From the NCBI GenBank assembly GCA_964603635.1, contig CAZRVH010000016.1, positions 1-21,891 of the forward strand: a DNA stretch of 21,891 nt. Direction: 5' to 3'. Every line of letters begins with the position of its first letter. Position 1 is the stretch's first letter. The notes beneath the pieces are model-generated. The model searched no databases. It saw only the letters and a list, made by a program, of their open reading frames with translations, and was not told the DNA's origin. Position numbers and translations under genes: made by a program. Positions 21,306-21,891 of this stretch are shown in pieces. This DNA comes from CAZRVH01 sp964603635. Lineage in GTDB: Bacteria > Patescibacteriota > Gracilibacteria > Peribacterales > Peribacteraceae.

Positions 21306-21343
21306 CCTCACCCTAACCCTTTCCTTAAAAAGGAGAGGGGAGG
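21306..21343 (+). repeat. 38-nt hairpin repeat, copy C, right end of the DUF559 unit
   Basis: CCTCACCCTAA, then CCCTTTCCTT-AAA-AAGGAGAGGG (one G-U in a 10-pair stem), then GAGG. It starts at the base after the DUF559 stop codon. A T-run on the minus strand could make it act as a terminator there as well. Confidence 0.85.
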
Positions 21344-21361
21344 ACTTCCTCAGGCCCCAAT

Positions 21362-21395
21362 TCTCCTCAGTCCCTCGGCTTCGCCCGGGATGACA
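21362..21395 (-). repeat. Second copy of the REP-like repeat core
   Basis: On the minus strand TGTCATCCC, then GGGCGAAGCC (a GGC-GAA-GCC mini-hairpin), then GAGGGAC. The first and last blocks match the repeat at 8603 in order and spacing within 1 nt. It begins 2 nt after the stop of the TraD/VirD4-like gene. Confidence 0.55.
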
Positions 21396-21397
21396 GC

Positions 21398-21891
21398 TTA
21401 GGAACCGATACGTCGCAATATTTCGCGGTTCACGAATTCCCTCGGGCGGCCGTACTTCAGGCGGCTGAGCTGCTTGAATGCTTCGGCGGCCTGTTCGTCT
21501 TTCTGGAAGGTTTTGTCGAGCCAGGGCTTGGGAATCTCGATCGAGAACGGGCGGCTCGGCTGTCCGTCGACACACAGCTTCATGGAACCCTTGAATGCGT
21601 CCATGTTCACCAGGTCTTGCTCGCTGAATACCGGCCCCATCTGCTTCGCGCCCACTTCGGCGTCATCGGGACCGATCTTGTAGAAGAGCATGGTACCGAC
21701 GTTTCCGAACACGGCGCCCTTCAGGCTCACGCTTCCCGACAGCTTGCTATCCTTTTCCAGCTGGTCGATGTACTGGTGTGCCAGGATGAGACCGAGGCGG
21801 TACTTGCGGGCTTCGGACAGGATGGATTCGATGCTGGGCGTGACGAAGTTCTGGAATTCGTCGATGTAGAGGAAGAAGTCCTTGCGGTTCT
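21398..21891 (-). CDS. TraD/TraG/VirD4-like ATPase, C-terminal part, cut by the window edge
   Basis: Only the last 163 codons are in view. The fragment opens with the Walker B strand FFLYIDEFQNF, then TPSIESILSEARKYRLGLILAHQYIDQLE, which matches the motor domain of type IV coupling proteins and related conjugation ATPases (VirD4/TraD/TraG), including the conserved E-A-R-K-Y-R-L region and the Q sensor. The tail (FGNVGTMLFYKIGPDDAEVG, then FSEQDLVNMDAFKGSMKL and a short C-terminal helix) fits the end of this group. Walker A and the N-terminal membrane part would lie beyond 21891. Such ATPases pump DNA or proteins through type IV systems at the inner membrane; in this type of genome the role is open. 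The gene ends 2 nt from a REP-like repeat and 54 nt from the DUF559 unit. Confidence 0.8.
   Translation of the reverse strand, partial: NRKDFFLYIDEFQNFVTPSIESILSEARKYRLGLILAHQYIDQLEKDSKLSGSVSLKGAVFGNVGTMLFYKIGPDDAEVGAKQMGPVFSEQDLVNMDAFKGSMKLCVDGQPSRPFSIEIPKPWLDKTFQKDEQAAEAFKQLSRLKYGRPREFVNREILRRIGS

Larger units (their letters stand above)
20884..21343 (+). mobile_element. Candidate minimal mobile unit: DUF559 gene between inverted hairpin repeats
   Basis: Two 38-nt imperfect inverted repeats (copies B and C), each itself a hairpin, bracket one small nuclease-like gene and nothing else; the total is 460 nt. The stop codon of the gene touches the right repeat. No target-site duplication was found by eye and no transposase is present. 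The unit is proposed from this geometry alone. It might instead be a gene captured between two independently spread hairpin repeats. Confidence 0.45.

Noticed and set aside
20721..21343. CRISPR-like array made of the hairpin repeats
   Set aside because: Only three copies, one inverted, with unequal spacing and a gene between two of them; not a CRISPR.

Overview
The window looks like a stretch of a streamlined, monoderm-like bacterial genome. My best guess is a Candidate Phyla Radiation (Patescibacteria) lineage close to Peribacteria or Peregrinibacteria, with low to moderate confidence. The reasons are the mix of widely conserved genes (EF-G, ychF, long class II ribonucleotide reductase, HtrA, M23 peptidase, YerC) with many orphan genes, an SLH-sortase for surface display, and the scarcity of Shine-Dalgarno sites. 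TGA is used as a true stop (nrdJ, sortase, DUF559 and others), so the recoded-UGA (code 25) lineages are excluded. No rRNA, tRNA or CRISPR was found.

Layout. 1-5.6 kb: the 3' four fifths of EF-G (fusA) with a clean terminator, then a 1207-residue secreted protein with five Ig-like repeats, one MBG and one YDG-like module, and an unrecognised four-cysteine C-terminal domain. 5.6-8.5 kb: on the minus strand, a membrane-anchored M23 peptidase and an HtrA-type protease with PDZ, divergent from a YerC/TrpR-like regulator. 8.5-9.3 kb: an AT-rich island with a 17-nt palindrome, a REP-like repeat and a serine-rich secreted protein of foreign composition. 9.3-13.8 kb: a flavodoxin-fold NAD(P)H reductase divergent from a long B12-dependent ribonucleotide reductase (nrdJ), whose promoter carries a good and a weaker NrdR-box match. 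13.8-15.5 kb: small genes, including a 43-residue membrane peptide with its own minus-strand terminator, an orphan 149-residue protein, a broken or frameshifted small hydrophobic ORF, and an RNHCP zinc protein coupled to a 23S-intervening-sequence-type four-helix-bundle protein. 15.5-18.7 kb: ychF divergent from a sortase with N-terminal SLH repeats, followed 1 nt later by an orphan. 18.7-20.6 kb: two orphan, largely helical genes, each with its own terminator. 20.6-21.9 kb: a repeat-rich zone in which a DUF559 endonuclease-like gene is bracketed by inverted 38-nt hairpin repeats, then the 3' end of a TraD/TraG/VirD4-like ATPase.

Themes. The Ig protein, M23 peptidase, HtrA, SLH-sortase and small membrane peptides are envelope functions; nrdJ with NrdR boxes supplies dNTPs. 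Eight predicted starts lie only 4-11 nt downstream of a recognisable -10 box and lack a Shine-Dalgarno, which suggests leaderless transcripts are common here. The most unusual object is the 460-bp DUF559 element at 20884-21343, which looks like a minimal repeat-bounded mobile unit.
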